This document shows, piece by piece, positions 29,529-40,845 of a stretch of DNA of 64,000 nt. Origin of the DNA: an uncultured Hyphomicrobiales bacterium. GTDB lineage: Bacteria > Pseudomonadota > Alphaproteobacteria > Rhizobiales > Devosiaceae. Under the pieces are notes generated by a model, which was not told the origin of the DNA, ran no database searches, and worked only from the letters and a program-made list of their open reading frames with translations. The stretch's first letter is position 1; the number at the start of each line of letters is the position of its first letter. A program made the translations under genes and the position numbers. The stretch is from positions 1 through 64,000 of the forward strand of contig CAIMLX010000205.1 in NCBI GenBank assembly GCA_903842455.1, given 5' to 3'.

Positions 29529-31673
29529 TTGACGGAGCCTCTCGTGGCCAGCAGCATCGACACCCGCTTCCGCATCACCGGCATGGATTGCGCCGCCTGC
29601 GCCACCAAGGTGGAGGCGGCAACGCGCCGTGTCAGCGGCGTCGAGACCGTCTCCGTCTCGGTGACGGCCGGCACCATGACCGTCCGCCATGCCGGCGCCG
29701 ACCTCGCGCAGATCGCCCGCAAGGTGACCGAAGCCGGCTACGGCGCGTCACCGATCCCGGCGCACCGGCCCGACCCGCACGATCATGCCCACGACCACGA
29801 GGACGGCCCCTGGTACGCCATCCATAAGGCCCGGCTGACGCTGCTCTGCGGGCTTGCCGTCGCCCTCGCCTTCGTCGGCTCGTGGATCGTCCCGGCGTGG
29901 AGCGGCTGGATCTTCGCCGCCGCCATGCTGGTCGGCCTCGTGCCGATCGCCCGCCGCGCCATGATCGGCGCCATCAACGGCGCACCCTTCACCATCGAGA
30001 CGCTGATGACCGTCGCCGCCCTCGGCGCCGTCGTCATTGGCGCCAGCGAGGAGGCGGCCGTCGTCGTCATCCTGTTCCTCGTCGGTGAGCTGCTCGAGGG
30101 CATCGCCACCGGCCGGGCCCGCGCCAGCATCCGCAACCTCGCGACCCTCGTGCCCCGCACCGCGCTGCTCGAAACCGACGGCGCCACCAGCGAAGTCCCG
30201 GCCGAAAGCCTTGCCGTCGGCAGCCTGATCCTCGTCCGCCCCGGCGACCGCATCGCCGCCGACGGCACCATCGCCAGCGGCGACAGCGCCATCGACGAAG
30301 CCCCGGTCACCGGCGAATCCGTGCCGAAGCGCAAGGGGCAGGGCGACGCGGTGTTCGCCGGCACCATCAACCACGATGGCACGCTGCGTGTCCGCGTCAC
30401 CGCCGCGGCGGCCGACAACACCATCTCGCGCATCATCCGCCTCGTCGAGGAAGCGCAGGAATCGAAGGCGCCTACCGAGCGCTTCATCGAGCGCTTCGCC
30501 CGCTGGTACACGCCGGGCGTGATGGTGGTCGCGGCGCTGGTGGCCGTCCTGCCGCCGCTGCTGATGGGCGGTGCCTGGAGCGAGTGGGTCTACAAGGGCC
30601 TCGCCGTGCTGCTGATCGGCTGCCCGTGCGCCCTCGTCATCTCCACCCCGGCGGCCATCGCCGCGGCCCTGTCGGCGGGCGCCCGGCGTGGCCTGCTGCT
30701 GAAGGGTGGCGCGGTGCTCGAACGGCTCGGAAAGGTCGATATGGTCGCCCTCGACAAGACCGGCACCCTCACCGAGGGCAAGCCGCAGGTGACCGACATC
30801 GTCGCGCTTGGCCGCACCGAGGCCGAAGTGCTGCGCCTCGCCGCCGCGCTCGAGGCCGGCTCCAGCCACCCGCTCGCCACCGCCATCCTCGCCCGCGCCG
30901 CCGCGCGCAACATCCCGGTCATCGCCGCCCTCGACGGCGGCGCCATCGGTGGCAAGGGCGTCACCGGCACCGTCGGCAAGAGTGCTCTCTTCCTCGGCTC
31001 GCCTAGGGCCGCCGCCGAGCGCACCACGCTCCCGGCCGACCTCACCGCCCGCATCGCCGCATTCAACGACGAGGGAAAGTCTGTCTCCGTCCTGCTGATC
31101 GACAACGAGGTTGCCGGCGCCATCGCCATGCGCGACGAGCCGCGCCCCGACGCCAAGGCCGGCCTCGATGCCCTCCGCGCGCTCGGCGCCGAGGTCGTCA
31201 TGCTCACCGGCGACAACGTCCGCACCGCCACCGCCATCGCGGCTCAGCTCGGCATCGAGCCGCGCGCCGAGCTGCTGCCCGCCGACAAGCAGCGCATCGT
31301 CAACGAACTGAAGGCCAGCGGCAGGGTCGTCGCGAAGGTCGGCGACGGCATCAACGATGCCCCGGCGCTCGCCGCTGCCGATATCGGCATCGCCATGGGC
31401 GGCGGCACCGACGTGGCGCTCGAAACTGCCGATGCCGCCGTGCTGCATGGCCGCGTCCTCGACATCGCCAACATGATCGGCCTGTCGCGCGCCACCATGG
31501 CCAACATCTTGCAGAACATCACGATTTCGTTGGGCCTGAAGGTGTTCTTCCTCGTCACCACGGTGATCGGCGTCACCGGCCTCTGGCCCGCCATCCTCGC
31601 CGATACCGGGGCCACCGTGCTGGTCACCGCCAACGCCATGCGGCTGCTCGGCTGGAAGGGCATACGGAACTGA
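29529..31673 (+). CDS. Heavy-metal translocating P-type ATPase (Zn/Cd/Pb type)
   Basis: GMDCAACATKVE HMA motif, HDHAHDHED His-rich stretch, CPCALVIST, DKTGTLTEGKPQ. Confidence 0.94.
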   Translation: MTEPLVASSIDTRFRITGMDCAACATKVEAATRRVSGVETVSVSVTAGTMTVRHAGADLAQIARKVTEAGYGASPIPAHRPDPHDHAHDHEDGPWYAIHKARLTLLCGLAVALAFVGSWIVPAWSGWIFAAAMLVGLVPIARRAMIGAINGAPFTIETLMTVAALGAVVIGASEEAAVVVILFLVGELLEGIATGRARASIRNLATLVPRTALLETDGATSEVPAESLAVGSLILVRPGDRIAADGTIASGDSAIDEAPVTGESVPKRKGQGDAVFAGTINHDGTLRVRVTAAAADNTISRIIRLVEEAQESKAPTERFIERFARWYTPGVMVVAALVAVLPPLLMGGAWSEWVYKGLAVLLIGCPCALVISTPAAIAAALSAGARRGLLLKGGAVLERLGKVDMVALDKTGTLTEGKPQVTDIVALGRTEAEVLRLAAALEAGSSHPLATAILARAAARNIPVIAALDGGAIGGKGVTGTVGKSALFLGSPRAAAERTTLPADLTARIAAFNDEGKSVSVLLIDNEVAGAIAMRDEPRPDAKAGLDALRALGAEVVMLTGDNVRTATAIAAQLGIEPRAELLPADKQRIVNELKASGRVVAKVGDGINDAPALAAADIGIAMGGGTDVALETADAAVLHGRVLDIANMIGLSRATMANILQNITISLGLKVFFLVTTVIGVTGLWPAILADTGATVLVTANAMRLLGWKGIRN

Positions 31674-31764
31674 AAGTCGCACCCGACCCTTCTTGACCCG
31701 CCCGGCGACCTTCGGCAGGTATTTTAGGCAAGAGCCTGCGAATGCGACGGGCAGGGGGAGGCCG

Positions 31765-32364
31765 ATGCGGATCACGCTGAGCTACACGATGTTGACGGGC
31801 CGCATCGAGCGCCAGCTCGACAGCGAAGCCGAGCTCGTCGTCGCGCTGCGGGAACTGGGCGGAGCCGGTGCGAGCGACTTTTCGGTCAATCTGATCGACG
31901 CTCCGTCAGCGCAGCCCGCCGCTGCCCCCCCGCAGCTACCGCCGCCGGTCCGTCAGATCGATCCGTCGAGCCAGTCGATCAGCCTCGTCGACGCGCGCCG
32001 CCCAGATCGCCCGATCATCTACGTCAATCGCGGCTTCGAATTCCTCACCGGCTACTCGCGCGACGAGTGCATGGGTCGCAACTGCCGTTTCCTGCAGGGG
32101 CCGGACACCGATCGATCGACTGTCGACCGCATCCGACACGCCTCACACCACGGCGAAGAGCTGATCGTCGACCTGCTCAACTATCGCAAGAACGGCACCA
32201 CCTTCTGGAACCGCCTGTCGCTGCAGCCGGTGCGCAACGCCACTGGCGAACTGACCCACATCATCGGCATCCAGTCCGACATCACCCACATGCTGGCCCT
32301 GCAGGAGACGATGGTCGAGTGGGCGATGGACCTCGGCCGAGGGTCAGGTAAGGGCGACGCCTGA
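31765..32364 (+). CDS. Short LOV-domain photoreceptor-like protein
   Basis: FLTGYSRDECMGRNCRFLQGPDTD with photoactive Cys; LLNYRKNGTTFWNRLSLQPVRNATGELTHIIGIQSDIT. Confidence 0.9.
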   Translation: MRITLSYTMLTGRIERQLDSEAELVVALRELGGAGASDFSVNLIDAPSAQPAAAPPQLPPPVRQIDPSSQSISLVDARRPDRPIIYVNRGFEFLTGYSRDECMGRNCRFLQGPDTDRSTVDRIRHASHHGEELIVDLLNYRKNGTTFWNRLSLQPVRNATGELTHIIGIQSDITHMLALQETMVEWAMDLGRGSGKGDA

Positions 32365-32423
32365 GCCAGATCAATGCGGCTCGCCCACCCGGTGCTATTC
32401 TGGAATCCAACCCGGAGGGCAGT

Positions 32424-32825
32424 ATGCTCGAATACAGCATCGAAGCGAAGCGACTTGGCGAGGGCGGCAGCATCGCCACGGCCCGCGAGGCAACCGTCGA
32501 ACTCGACACCACCCTGGCCGGCCGTCTCGATGCCCTCAACCCGGTCGAGTTGCTGCTCGCGTCGCTGTCGGCCTGCATGCTGAAAGGCGTCGAGCGCGCC
32601 GCGCCGATGCTCAAGTTCCAGTTCCGGTCCGCCAGCGTAAAACTCCATGCCGTCCGCCAGGACGCCCCGCCCCGCCTCATCTCGATCGACTACCAGTTGA
32701 CCATCGACACCGACGAACCCGACCGGCGGCTCGAACTGCTGCACCTCAACGTCATCAAGTACGGCACCATCTCGAACACGCTCGGGCCTGCAGTGGCGAT
32801 ATCGGGGACGGTCAGCCGGGCCTGA
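32424..32825 (+). CDS. OsmC family protein
   Basis: NPVELLLASLSACMLKGVERAA motif. Confidence 0.88.
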   Translation: MLEYSIEAKRLGEGGSIATAREATVELDTTLAGRLDALNPVELLLASLSACMLKGVERAAPMLKFQFRSASVKLHAVRQDAPPRLISIDYQLTIDTDEPDRRLELLHLNVIKYGTISNTLGPAVAISGTVSRA

Positions 32826-32898
32826 TCCGGCCGCCATCACATTTTCCCCACACAAATCAGCGAGGCGTGCCACAATCTCAACGGCACGGGGGCATGGC

Positions 32899-35800
32899 AT
32901 GGCCAATCTCGACGAACTGCGCAGCCGCATCCGCGCCAACCTCTTCGCCAACGAGGCGGAGACGGTGGCGCGCCTCACCGCCGAGGCAGACCTGACGCCC
33001 GAGGCGCGGGCACAGATCGGCGAAGTCGCGGAGCAGCTCGTCGAAAAGGTCCGCTCCAGCGGCTCGCCCGGCATGCTGGAATCCTTCCTCGGCGAGTATT
33101 CGCTCTCCACCGAGGAGGGGATTGCGCTGATGTGCCTCGCCGAGGCGCTGCTGCGGGTGCCCGACACCGCCACCATCGATGACCTGATCGAGGACAAGAT
33201 CGCCCCCAGCCGCTGGCAGGAGCATCTCGATCGCGCCAACTCCCCGCTGGTCAATGTCAGCACGCTGGCGCTCACCCTCACCGGGCAGGTGCTGCGCGAC
33301 AAGGGCGAGGGCATTGCCGGCATCATCAAGGGCTTCGTGCAGCGCATCGGCGAGCCGGTGATCCGCTCGGCCGTCATGCAGGCGATGAAGATCCTCGGCA
33401 GCCAGTTCGTCCTCGGCCGCGACATCGAGGAGGCCACCCGCATCGCCCGCAAGGCCGAGCGCGACGGCTACACCTATTCCTACGACATGCTGGGCGAAGC
33501 CGCCCGCACCGAGGCCGACGCCAAGCGCTATCGTGCGGCTTACGCCGAGGCGATCGCCGTGCTCGCCACACGCGCCACCGCAGGCAGCGTCCGCGACAAC
33601 CCCGGCGTGTCGGTAAAGCTCTCGGCGCTACACCCGCGCTACGAGTTCATGAAGCGCGACCGCGTCATGGCCGAACTGGTCGACCGCACCCTTGCCCTCG
33701 CCATGATGGCGCGCGGCGCCAACATGGGCTTCAACATCGATGCCGAGGAGGCCGACCGCCTCGACCTCAGCCTCGATGTCATCGCCGCCGTGCTCGCCGA
33801 CGAGCGCCTGAGCGGCTGGGACGGCTTCGGCATTGTGGTGCAGGCCTATGGTCAGCGCGCCGGCTATGTCATCGACTGGATCGAGGCGCTGGCCGAAAAG
33901 CTCGACCGCCGCATCATGGTGCGCCTCGTCAAGGGCGCCTACTGGGACACCGAGATCAAGCGCGCCCAGGTGCTCGGGCTCCCCGGCTTCCCGGTGTTCA
34001 CCCGCAAGCCGGCGACCGATGTCAGCTACATCGCCAACGCCCGCCGCATGCTGTCGAAGACCGATCGCATCTACCCGCAGTTCGCCACCCACAACGCCCA
34101 CACCACCGCGGCCATCCTGCACCTCGCCGAGGTGCTGAAGGTCGAGCGCAACCAGTTCGAGTTCCAGCGCCTGCACGGCATGGGCGAACGCCTGCATACC
34201 ATCCTCACCGACGCGCACCGCAGCCGCACCCGCATCTATGCGCCGGTCGGCCGGCACGCCGATCTGCTCGCCTATCTCGTCCGCCGTCTGCTCGAAAACG
34301 GCGCCAACGGCTCGTTCGTCAACCTGATCGCCGACCGCGACGTGCCGGCGCGCGAGGTGGTCGCCGACCCGTTCGACGCCGTCGGAGCCGCCGTCGCCCG
34401 CATCAAGGCACCCGCCGACCTGTTCGCGCCCACCCGCACCAACTCGGCCGGCTTCGAGCTGACCGACCCGGTGGCCGTCGAAAAGCTGCTCGCCGAGCGG
34501 CAGGAGTTTGCCAACGCGACCTCGCTTTGGTCCGCTGCCTCCGTCGCGCAGGTGCATGGGGAGGTCGGCGAGCATTTCCGCATCGAGAACCCCGCCAACG
34601 GTAATCTCGTCGGCGAGGCCATCGGCGCCGGCCCGCAGACCATCGACCTCGCCATCGCCAATGCCCGCGACGCCGCGGCCGGGTGGTCCGCACGTCCCGT
34701 CGCCGAGCGGGCGCTGCTGCTCCGGCAGGTCGCCGACCTCTACGAGGCCAATGCCACCGAGCTTTACGCGCTTTGCACCCGCGAGGCCGGCAAGACCCTT
34801 TCCGATGCCGTCGGCGAAGTCCGCGAGGCGGTCGATTTTCTCCGCTACTATGCTGCGGAAGCCGAGGTCGAGCCCGAGGTTCGCCGGCCGCTCGGCATCG
34901 TTACCGCCATCTCGCCGTGGAATTTCCCGCTGTCGATCTTCACCGGCCAGATCGCCGCGGCGCTCGTTACCGGCAACACCGTCCTCGCCAAGCCCGCCGA
35001 GGCGACGCCCCTGATCGCCGCCCGCGCCGTGCAGCTGATGTACGATGCCGGCATCCCCGCGGATGTGGTCCAGTTGCTCCCCGGCTCGGGCAAGGTCGTC
35101 GGCAACGCGCTCACGTCCGATCCGCGTATCGACGGGGTCGTCTTCACCGGCTCGCTCCAGACCGCCAAGTTCATCGATGCCGCCATGGCCGACCACCTCG
35201 CGCCGAGCGCGCCGCTGATCGCCGAAACCGGCGGCCTCAACGCCATGATCGTCGATTCCACCGCGCTGCCCGAGCAGGCGGTGCGCGACATCCTCGCCTC
35301 CGCCTTCCAGTCAGCCGGCCAGCGCTGCTCGGCACTGCGCATCCTCTACCTGCAGGAGGACACGGCGCCCAAGACGCTCGAAATGCTCTATGGCGCCATG
35401 GACGAGCTGAAGGTCGGCGACCCCTGGGCCTTCGACACCGATCTCGGCCCGGTCATCGACCTCAGGGCGAAGCAGCGCTTCGAGGCCTATATCGACGAGT
35501 TCGCCGCCCGCGAGGCCGTCCTCCACCGCCTGCCGACGCCGGGGCAGGGCACCTACGTCGCCCCCGTCGTCCTCAAGGTCTCCGGCATCGCCGAGATGAA
35601 GGAAGAAATCTTCGGCCCGGTCCTCCACGTCGCGACCTTCAAGTCGGGCGAACTCGACGCGGTCGTTGCCGCCATCAACGCCGCCGGTTACGGCCTCACC
35701 TTCGGCCTCCACACCCGCATCGACTCGCGGGTCGATCACGTCGCGTCGTCGATCCGCGCCGGCAACATCTACGTCAACCGCAACCAGATCGGCGCCGTCG

Positions 35801-36453
35801 TCGGCTCGCAGCCCTTCGGCGGCGAAGGCGCCTCCGGCACCGGCCCCAAGGCCGGCGGCCCCAACTACCTCAAGCGCTTCTGGCGCCCGCACGAGCGCTT
35901 CGTGCCCTCCACCGGCGTCAACCCGCTGCAGGGCATCTCCATCGGCTACGCCATCGCCGCCGTGGATCAGGTGAAGCTTGCGGTCGAGCAGGTCGGCATC
36001 ATTCCGGCCGAACAGCAGATGCCCGGCCCCACCGGCGAGAGCAACACGCTCCACACCTGGCCGCGCGGCGTCGTCCTCTGCCTCGGCCCCGATACCGCCA
36101 GCGCCCGCCAGCAGGCCGATCTCGCCCTCAATCAAGGCAACGGCGTCCTCGTCATCGCCCCCGGCGCGGTGAAAATCGCCGCCGAACTCGGCACCAACGG
36201 CGAACCCATCGGCGGCGTCGACAAGAAACTCGCCCCCGCCGCCATCGAAGCCGGCCTCTTCGTCGACGCGGTGATGCACTTCGGCACCGAAGCCGACCTC
36301 AAACCCTGGCGCCAAGCCCTCGCCCGCCGCGACGGCCCCCTCATCCCGCTGATCACCCGCCCCAGCGAAGCCGAACACCTGATCCGCGAACGCCACGTGT
36401 GCATCGACACGACCGCCAGCGGCGGGAACGCGGAGTTGCTGGCGGGGCAGTGA
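32899..36453 (+). CDS. putA: Bifunctional proline dehydrogenase / L-glutamate gamma-semialdehyde dehydrogenase PutA
   Basis: 1184 aa; PRODH domain then ALDH domain (AISPWNFPLSIFTGQIAAALVTGNTVLAKPAE, QSAGQRCSALR); no N-terminal RHH DNA-binding segment recognised. Confidence 0.96.
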   Translation: MANLDELRSRIRANLFANEAETVARLTAEADLTPEARAQIGEVAEQLVEKVRSSGSPGMLESFLGEYSLSTEEGIALMCLAEALLRVPDTATIDDLIEDKIAPSRWQEHLDRANSPLVNVSTLALTLTGQVLRDKGEGIAGIIKGFVQRIGEPVIRSAVMQAMKILGSQFVLGRDIEEATRIARKAERDGYTYSYDMLGEAARTEADAKRYRAAYAEAIAVLATRATAGSVRDNPGVSVKLSALHPRYEFMKRDRVMAELVDRTLALAMMARGANMGFNIDAEEADRLDLSLDVIAAVLADERLSGWDGFGIVVQAYGQRAGYVIDWIEALAEKLDRRIMVRLVKGAYWDTEIKRAQVLGLPGFPVFTRKPATDVSYIANARRMLSKTDRIYPQFATHNAHTTAAILHLAEVLKVERNQFEFQRLHGMGERLHTILTDAHRSRTRIYAPVGRHADLLAYLVRRLLENGANGSFVNLIADRDVPAREVVADPFDAVGAAVARIKAPADLFAPTRTNSAGFELTDPVAVEKLLAERQEFANATSLWSAASVAQVHGEVGEHFRIENPANGNLVGEAIGAGPQTIDLAIANARDAAAGWSARPVAERALLLRQVADLYEANATELYALCTREAGKTLSDAVGEVREAVDFLRYYAAEAEVEPEVRRPLGIVTAISPWNFPLSIFTGQIAAALVTGNTVLAKPAEATPLIAARAVQLMYDAGIPADVVQLLPGSGKVVGNALTSDPRIDGVVFTGSLQTAKFIDAAMADHLAPSAPLIAETGGLNAMIVDSTALPEQAVRDILASAFQSAGQRCSALRILYLQEDTAPKTLEMLYGAMDELKVGDPWAFDTDLGPVIDLRAKQRFEAYIDEFAAREAVLHRLPTPGQGTYVAPVVLKVSGIAEMKEEIFGPVLHVATFKSGELDAVVAAINAAGYGLTFGLHTRIDSRVDHVASSIRAGNIYVNRNQIGAVVGSQPFGGEGASGTGPKAGGPNYLKRFWRPHERFVPSTGVNPLQGISIGYAIAAVDQVKLAVEQVGIIPAEQQMPGPTGESNTLHTWPRGVVLCLGPDTASARQQADLALNQGNGVLVIAPGAVKIAAELGTNGEPIGGVDKKLAPAAIEAGLFVDAVMHFGTEADLKPWRQALARRDGPLIPLITRPSEAEHLIRERHVCIDTTASGGNAELLAGQ

Positions 36454-36471
36454 GGCGGTGTCTGTTGCCTG

Positions 36472-36532
36472 GGTCCTCCACCGCAAAGCGGGGGAGGGGG
36501 ACCAGACGAAGTCTGGTGGAGGGGGCGGCACC
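36472..36532 (-). repeat. Dispersed palindromic intergenic repeat, copy A
   Basis: Reverse complement GGTGCCGCCCCCTCCACCAGACTTCGTCTGGTCCCCCTCCCCCGCTTTGCGGTGGAGGACC matches copies at 56.7-56.9 kb. Confidence 0.75.
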
Positions 36533-36550
36533 GGCACTACGGCTGCACGA

Positions 36551-36710
36551 AACGTCCCCTCACCCGGCGCTTCGCGCCACCCTCTCCCTCAAGGGGAGAG
36601 GGGCAATAGTGGCTGAAGAGCGGGCTTGAGAGCGGGCTTGTGCACCTCTTGCCCTTCTCCCCTTGAGGGAGAAGGTGGCGAGGCGGAGCCGAGACGGATG
36701 AGGGGACGTT
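36551..36710. repeat. Long imperfect inverted repeat
   Basis: Left arm 36551-36606 AACGTCCCCTCACCC...CTCCCTCAAGGGGAGAGGGGCAA; right arm 36649-36710 is its imperfect reverse complement. Confidence 0.8.
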
Positions 36711-36721
36711 CAGCAGTCCTG

Positions 36722-37794
<1,073 letters not shown>

Positions 37795-37795
<1 letters not shown>

Positions 37796-38874
37796 CAGCG
37801 GAACTCCTCGGGCAGCCAACTGCCGTATTTCGGATGGGTCGGGGTGACCGGGAACGACACTTCCTCGCGCGTTTCCGACGAGTGGTAGAACGCCGTGACG
37901 ATCTCCAGCGCGCGCCGGGAATCCCGGCTGGTCACCGGCAGCGGCGCCTTGCCTTCGAGGGCGTCGTGGAACAGCCGCATCTGCGTTTCGAACCGGCTCG
38001 GCACGTCCACCCAGTTGGCGAGCAGCGCGTCGATCGCCGCCTTCGTGGCGTCGTTGCGCGGCAGGATTGTCCAGATCGCCTTGCCCGGATTATAGGCCTC
38101 GTGGTCGCTCTCGATGGTGACGTTCTCGAACATCAGCCGGATGCGCGAGATCTCGTCGGCCGAGCCCAGCGTCGCCGTGAAGCTCGCGAGCGCGCCACTC
38201 TCCATCTCCAGCGAGGCGGAAATGCAGTCCTCGACCTCGATGTCGTTCACCCGCGTCGCCACCCGCCCGAACAGGCTCTTCGGCTCGCCCATCAGGTAGG
38301 TGAAGATGTCGTGCGGATGGATGGCGTGCGTCATCAGCACGCCGCCCAGTTCGGTCTTCCACTTGCCGCGCCACGGCACCGCATAATAATCCGGCCCGCG
38401 CCGCCACAGCGTCTCGACGGTCCCCACATATGGCTTCCCGGCGATGCCGGCGTCGATGATTTTCTTCGCCTGCTGGATGCCGTTGCCGAACCGGTACTGG
38501 AACACCGGCATCAGCATGCCCTTGGACTTCGACTCCTCGGCGATCACCTCGTCGACCTCGGCCAGCGAACCCACCAGCGGCTTCTCGCAGATCACGTGCT
38601 TGCCGGCCCTGAGCGCCGCCATCACCATGGGGTAGTGCACCATCGGCGGGGTGCACACATCGATGATGTCGAGGTCATCCATCGCCAGCAGGTCGTCGAA
38701 ATTCTCGACCCGCCGCTCGATCCCGAACTCGTCCGCCAGCTTGTTTCGCCTGTTCGCATCGAGGTCGCAGATGGCGATGACCTTGTAGAGGTCCGAGTTG
38801 GTCGCGTAGCCCTCGACGATGTGGCTGCGTCCGATGCCGCCGCCGACCACGGCGACCGTGTAAATCCTGCTCAT
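37795..38874 (-). CDS. Gfo/Idh/MocA family oxidoreductase
   Basis: VAVVGGGIGRSHIVEGY; GKHVICEKPL; 4-nt overlap with the ATPase gene. Confidence 0.9.
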
Positions 38875-39887
38875 TGCTGCCACACCGTGCCGCGCTCGGC
38901 CAATTCCTGGGCCTTGAGGGCCAGTTCCATTGCGTTGAAGGCCCGCGCCTGCGGCATCGCCGTCTCGGTGCGGTCGTGAATGTCGGCAATCAGCTGCCGC
39001 GGATAGGGCAGGTCGACGCCGGAGCAGTCGATGTGCTGCGTGCCCTTGCCATCGACGAGGAACAGGTGGTCCTTCCCCTCGCGCCCGGCGATGTCGATGT
39101 ATTTGCGGAGCTCGATATAGCCCTCGGTGCCCAGAATGGTCAGCCGCCCGTCACCCCATGTCGGCAGGCCCGCCGGGGTAAACCAGTCCACCCGCACATA
39201 GCCGGTGGTCGTCGGCGTCCTCAGGTGCATGTCGCCGATGTCCTGCAGTCCCGGCTTTCCCGGATTGCCGCGGTTGTTCACGGTGGCCGAGATCACCTCG
39301 GCCTCCATTGCGCCCGAAAAGAACAGGAACTGCTCGCACTGGTGCGAGCCGATATCGGTCAGGATGCCGCCATAGCGCTTGCGGTCGAAAAACCAGTCGG
39401 GCCGCGAGTTGTTGCGGATCGCGTGCGGCCCCAGCCCCACCGTATGCACCACCTGTCCGATGGCGCCCGCCTGTACCAGTTCCCCGGCCTTCACCGTCGA
39501 GCGCGTCTCGAAATGCTCGGAGTAGCACACCGAGTAGATTCGCCCGGTCTCGGCCTGCACGGCCTTCAGTTCGGCGAGCTGCGCCAGCGAGGTCATCCCC
39601 GGCTTGTCGCTCATCACGTCCTTGCCGTGCCGCATCGCCGCAATCGACACTTCGGCCCGCTCATTCAGGATGGACGCCGTCGTCACCAGCGCAATCGACT
39701 TGTCCTCGAGGATGGTCCGCCGGTCAGCCACCCGCTTGGCCTGCGGGTACTTCTGGCCGAACGGCACGGCGAGGTCGTCCTCCGGCGCGTAAAACGCAAC
39801 CAGCACCGCCCCCTCCCGCAGCAGGCATTCGACCTGCCCGCAGATATGGCTGTGGTTGAGGCCGATGGCGGCAAACTTGATGGTCAT
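38871..39887 (-). CDS. Gfo/Idh/MocA family oxidoreductase
   Basis: IKFAAIGLNHSHICGQ; GKDVMSDKPGMTS; YGGILTDIGSHQCEQFLFF. Confidence 0.88.
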   Translation of the reverse strand: MTIKFAAIGLNHSHICGQVECLLREGAVLVAFYAPEDDLAVPFGQKYPQAKRVADRRTILEDKSIALVTTASILNERAEVSIAAMRHGKDVMSDKPGMTSLAQLAELKAVQAETGRIYSVCYSEHFETRSTVKAGELVQAGAIGQVVHTVGLGPHAIRNNSRPDWFFDRKRYGGILTDIGSHQCEQFLFFSGAMEAEVISATVNNRGNPGKPGLQDIGDMHLRTPTTTGYVRVDWFTPAGLPTWGDGRLTILGTEGYIELRKYIDIAGREGKDHLFLVDGKGTQHIDCSGVDLPYPRQLIADIHDRTETAMPQARAFNAMELALKAQELAERGTVWQQ

Positions 39888-39948
39888 GGTGGATTACTCA
39901 GTCAGAAGAACTGGGGCCGGGCCGGCGTTAGGGCAGGGGACAAGCGCC

Positions 39949-40845
39949 TCACCGCTTCATCCCCGTCGTCGCAATTCCTTCGATCAGCAAGCGCTGGAAG
40001 AACAGGAAGAACAAGAAGATCGGGACGAGCGACAGCACGCTCATCGCGAACAGCCCGCCATAATCCGATTGTCCGGTGGAGTCGGTGAAGGTGCGCAGCC
40101 CCAGCATCACGGTGTAGTCGCGCAGTTCGCTCAGGTAGATCAGCGGCCCGAAGAAATCGTCCCAGGTCCAGATGAAGGTGAAGATGGCGGCGGTGGCCAG
40201 CACCGGGGTCGAGAGCGGCAGCATGATCTTCCAGTAGATGCGCCACGGCCCGGCACCGTCCATGCGCGCTGCCTCGTCGAGTTCCTTGGGGATGCCGCGG
40301 AAGAACTGCACCATCAGGAAGATGAAGAACGCATCGGCCGCGAGGAATTTCGGCACGATCAGCGGCAGGAAGGTGTTCACCCAGCCCAGGTTCAGGAACA
40401 GCACATATTGCGGGATCAGCGTCACCTGGTAGGGCAACATCAGCGTCATCAGCATCATGGCGAACCAGAACTTCCGGCCGCGGAACTCGAGGCGCGCAAA
40501 GGCGAAGGCGGCGAGCGAACAGGCCGCGACGTTGCCGATCACGCTGAGGATCGAGATGACGAACGAGTTGGCGAAGAACGTGCCGAACCCCACCTGCAGC
40601 CCGTTCCAGCCGCGCGGGTAGGAATCGAGGTCCCAGCTCGTCGACGGCAGCACCGAAATCCCCGAGGTGAAGATCTCGTTCTCCGGCCGGAACGACGATG
40701 CCAGCAGCCACAGCAGCGGGTAGAGCATCAGGATCGACGCGCCGATCAGCAGCAGGTGCGCCACCACCGAGAACACCCGCCGGCGCAGCCGACGGCTGGC
40801 GTCGTCTTCGGTCACCACCGTCAGGCGCTGCACATCAGTCGTCAT
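39949..40845 (-). CDS. Carbohydrate ABC transporter permease (MalG-like)
   Basis: EAARMDGAGPWRIYWKIMLPLSTPVLAT EAA motif, TM helices. Confidence 0.93.
   Translation of the reverse strand: MTTDVQRLTVVTEDDASRRLRRRVFSVVAHLLLIGASILMLYPLLWLLASSFRPENEIFTSGISVLPSTSWDLDSYPRGWNGLQVGFGTFFANSFVISILSVIGNVAACSLAAFAFARLEFRGRKFWFAMMLMTLMLPYQVTLIPQYVLFLNLGWVNTFLPLIVPKFLAADAFFIFLMVQFFRGIPKELDEAARMDGAGPWRIYWKIMLPLSTPVLATAAIFTFIWTWDDFFGPLIYLSELRDYTVMLGLRTFTDSTGQSDYGGLFAMSVLSLVPIFLFFLFFQRLLIEGIATTGMKR

Noticed and set aside
29748-31775. 675 aa minus-strand ORF opposite the P-type ATPase
   Set aside because: Shadow frame composed of Gly/Asp/Arg/His-rich sequence.
34683-36629. 648 aa plus-strand ORF in another frame of putA
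   Set aside because: Arg/Pro-rich out-of-frame translation; the putA frame is unambiguous.
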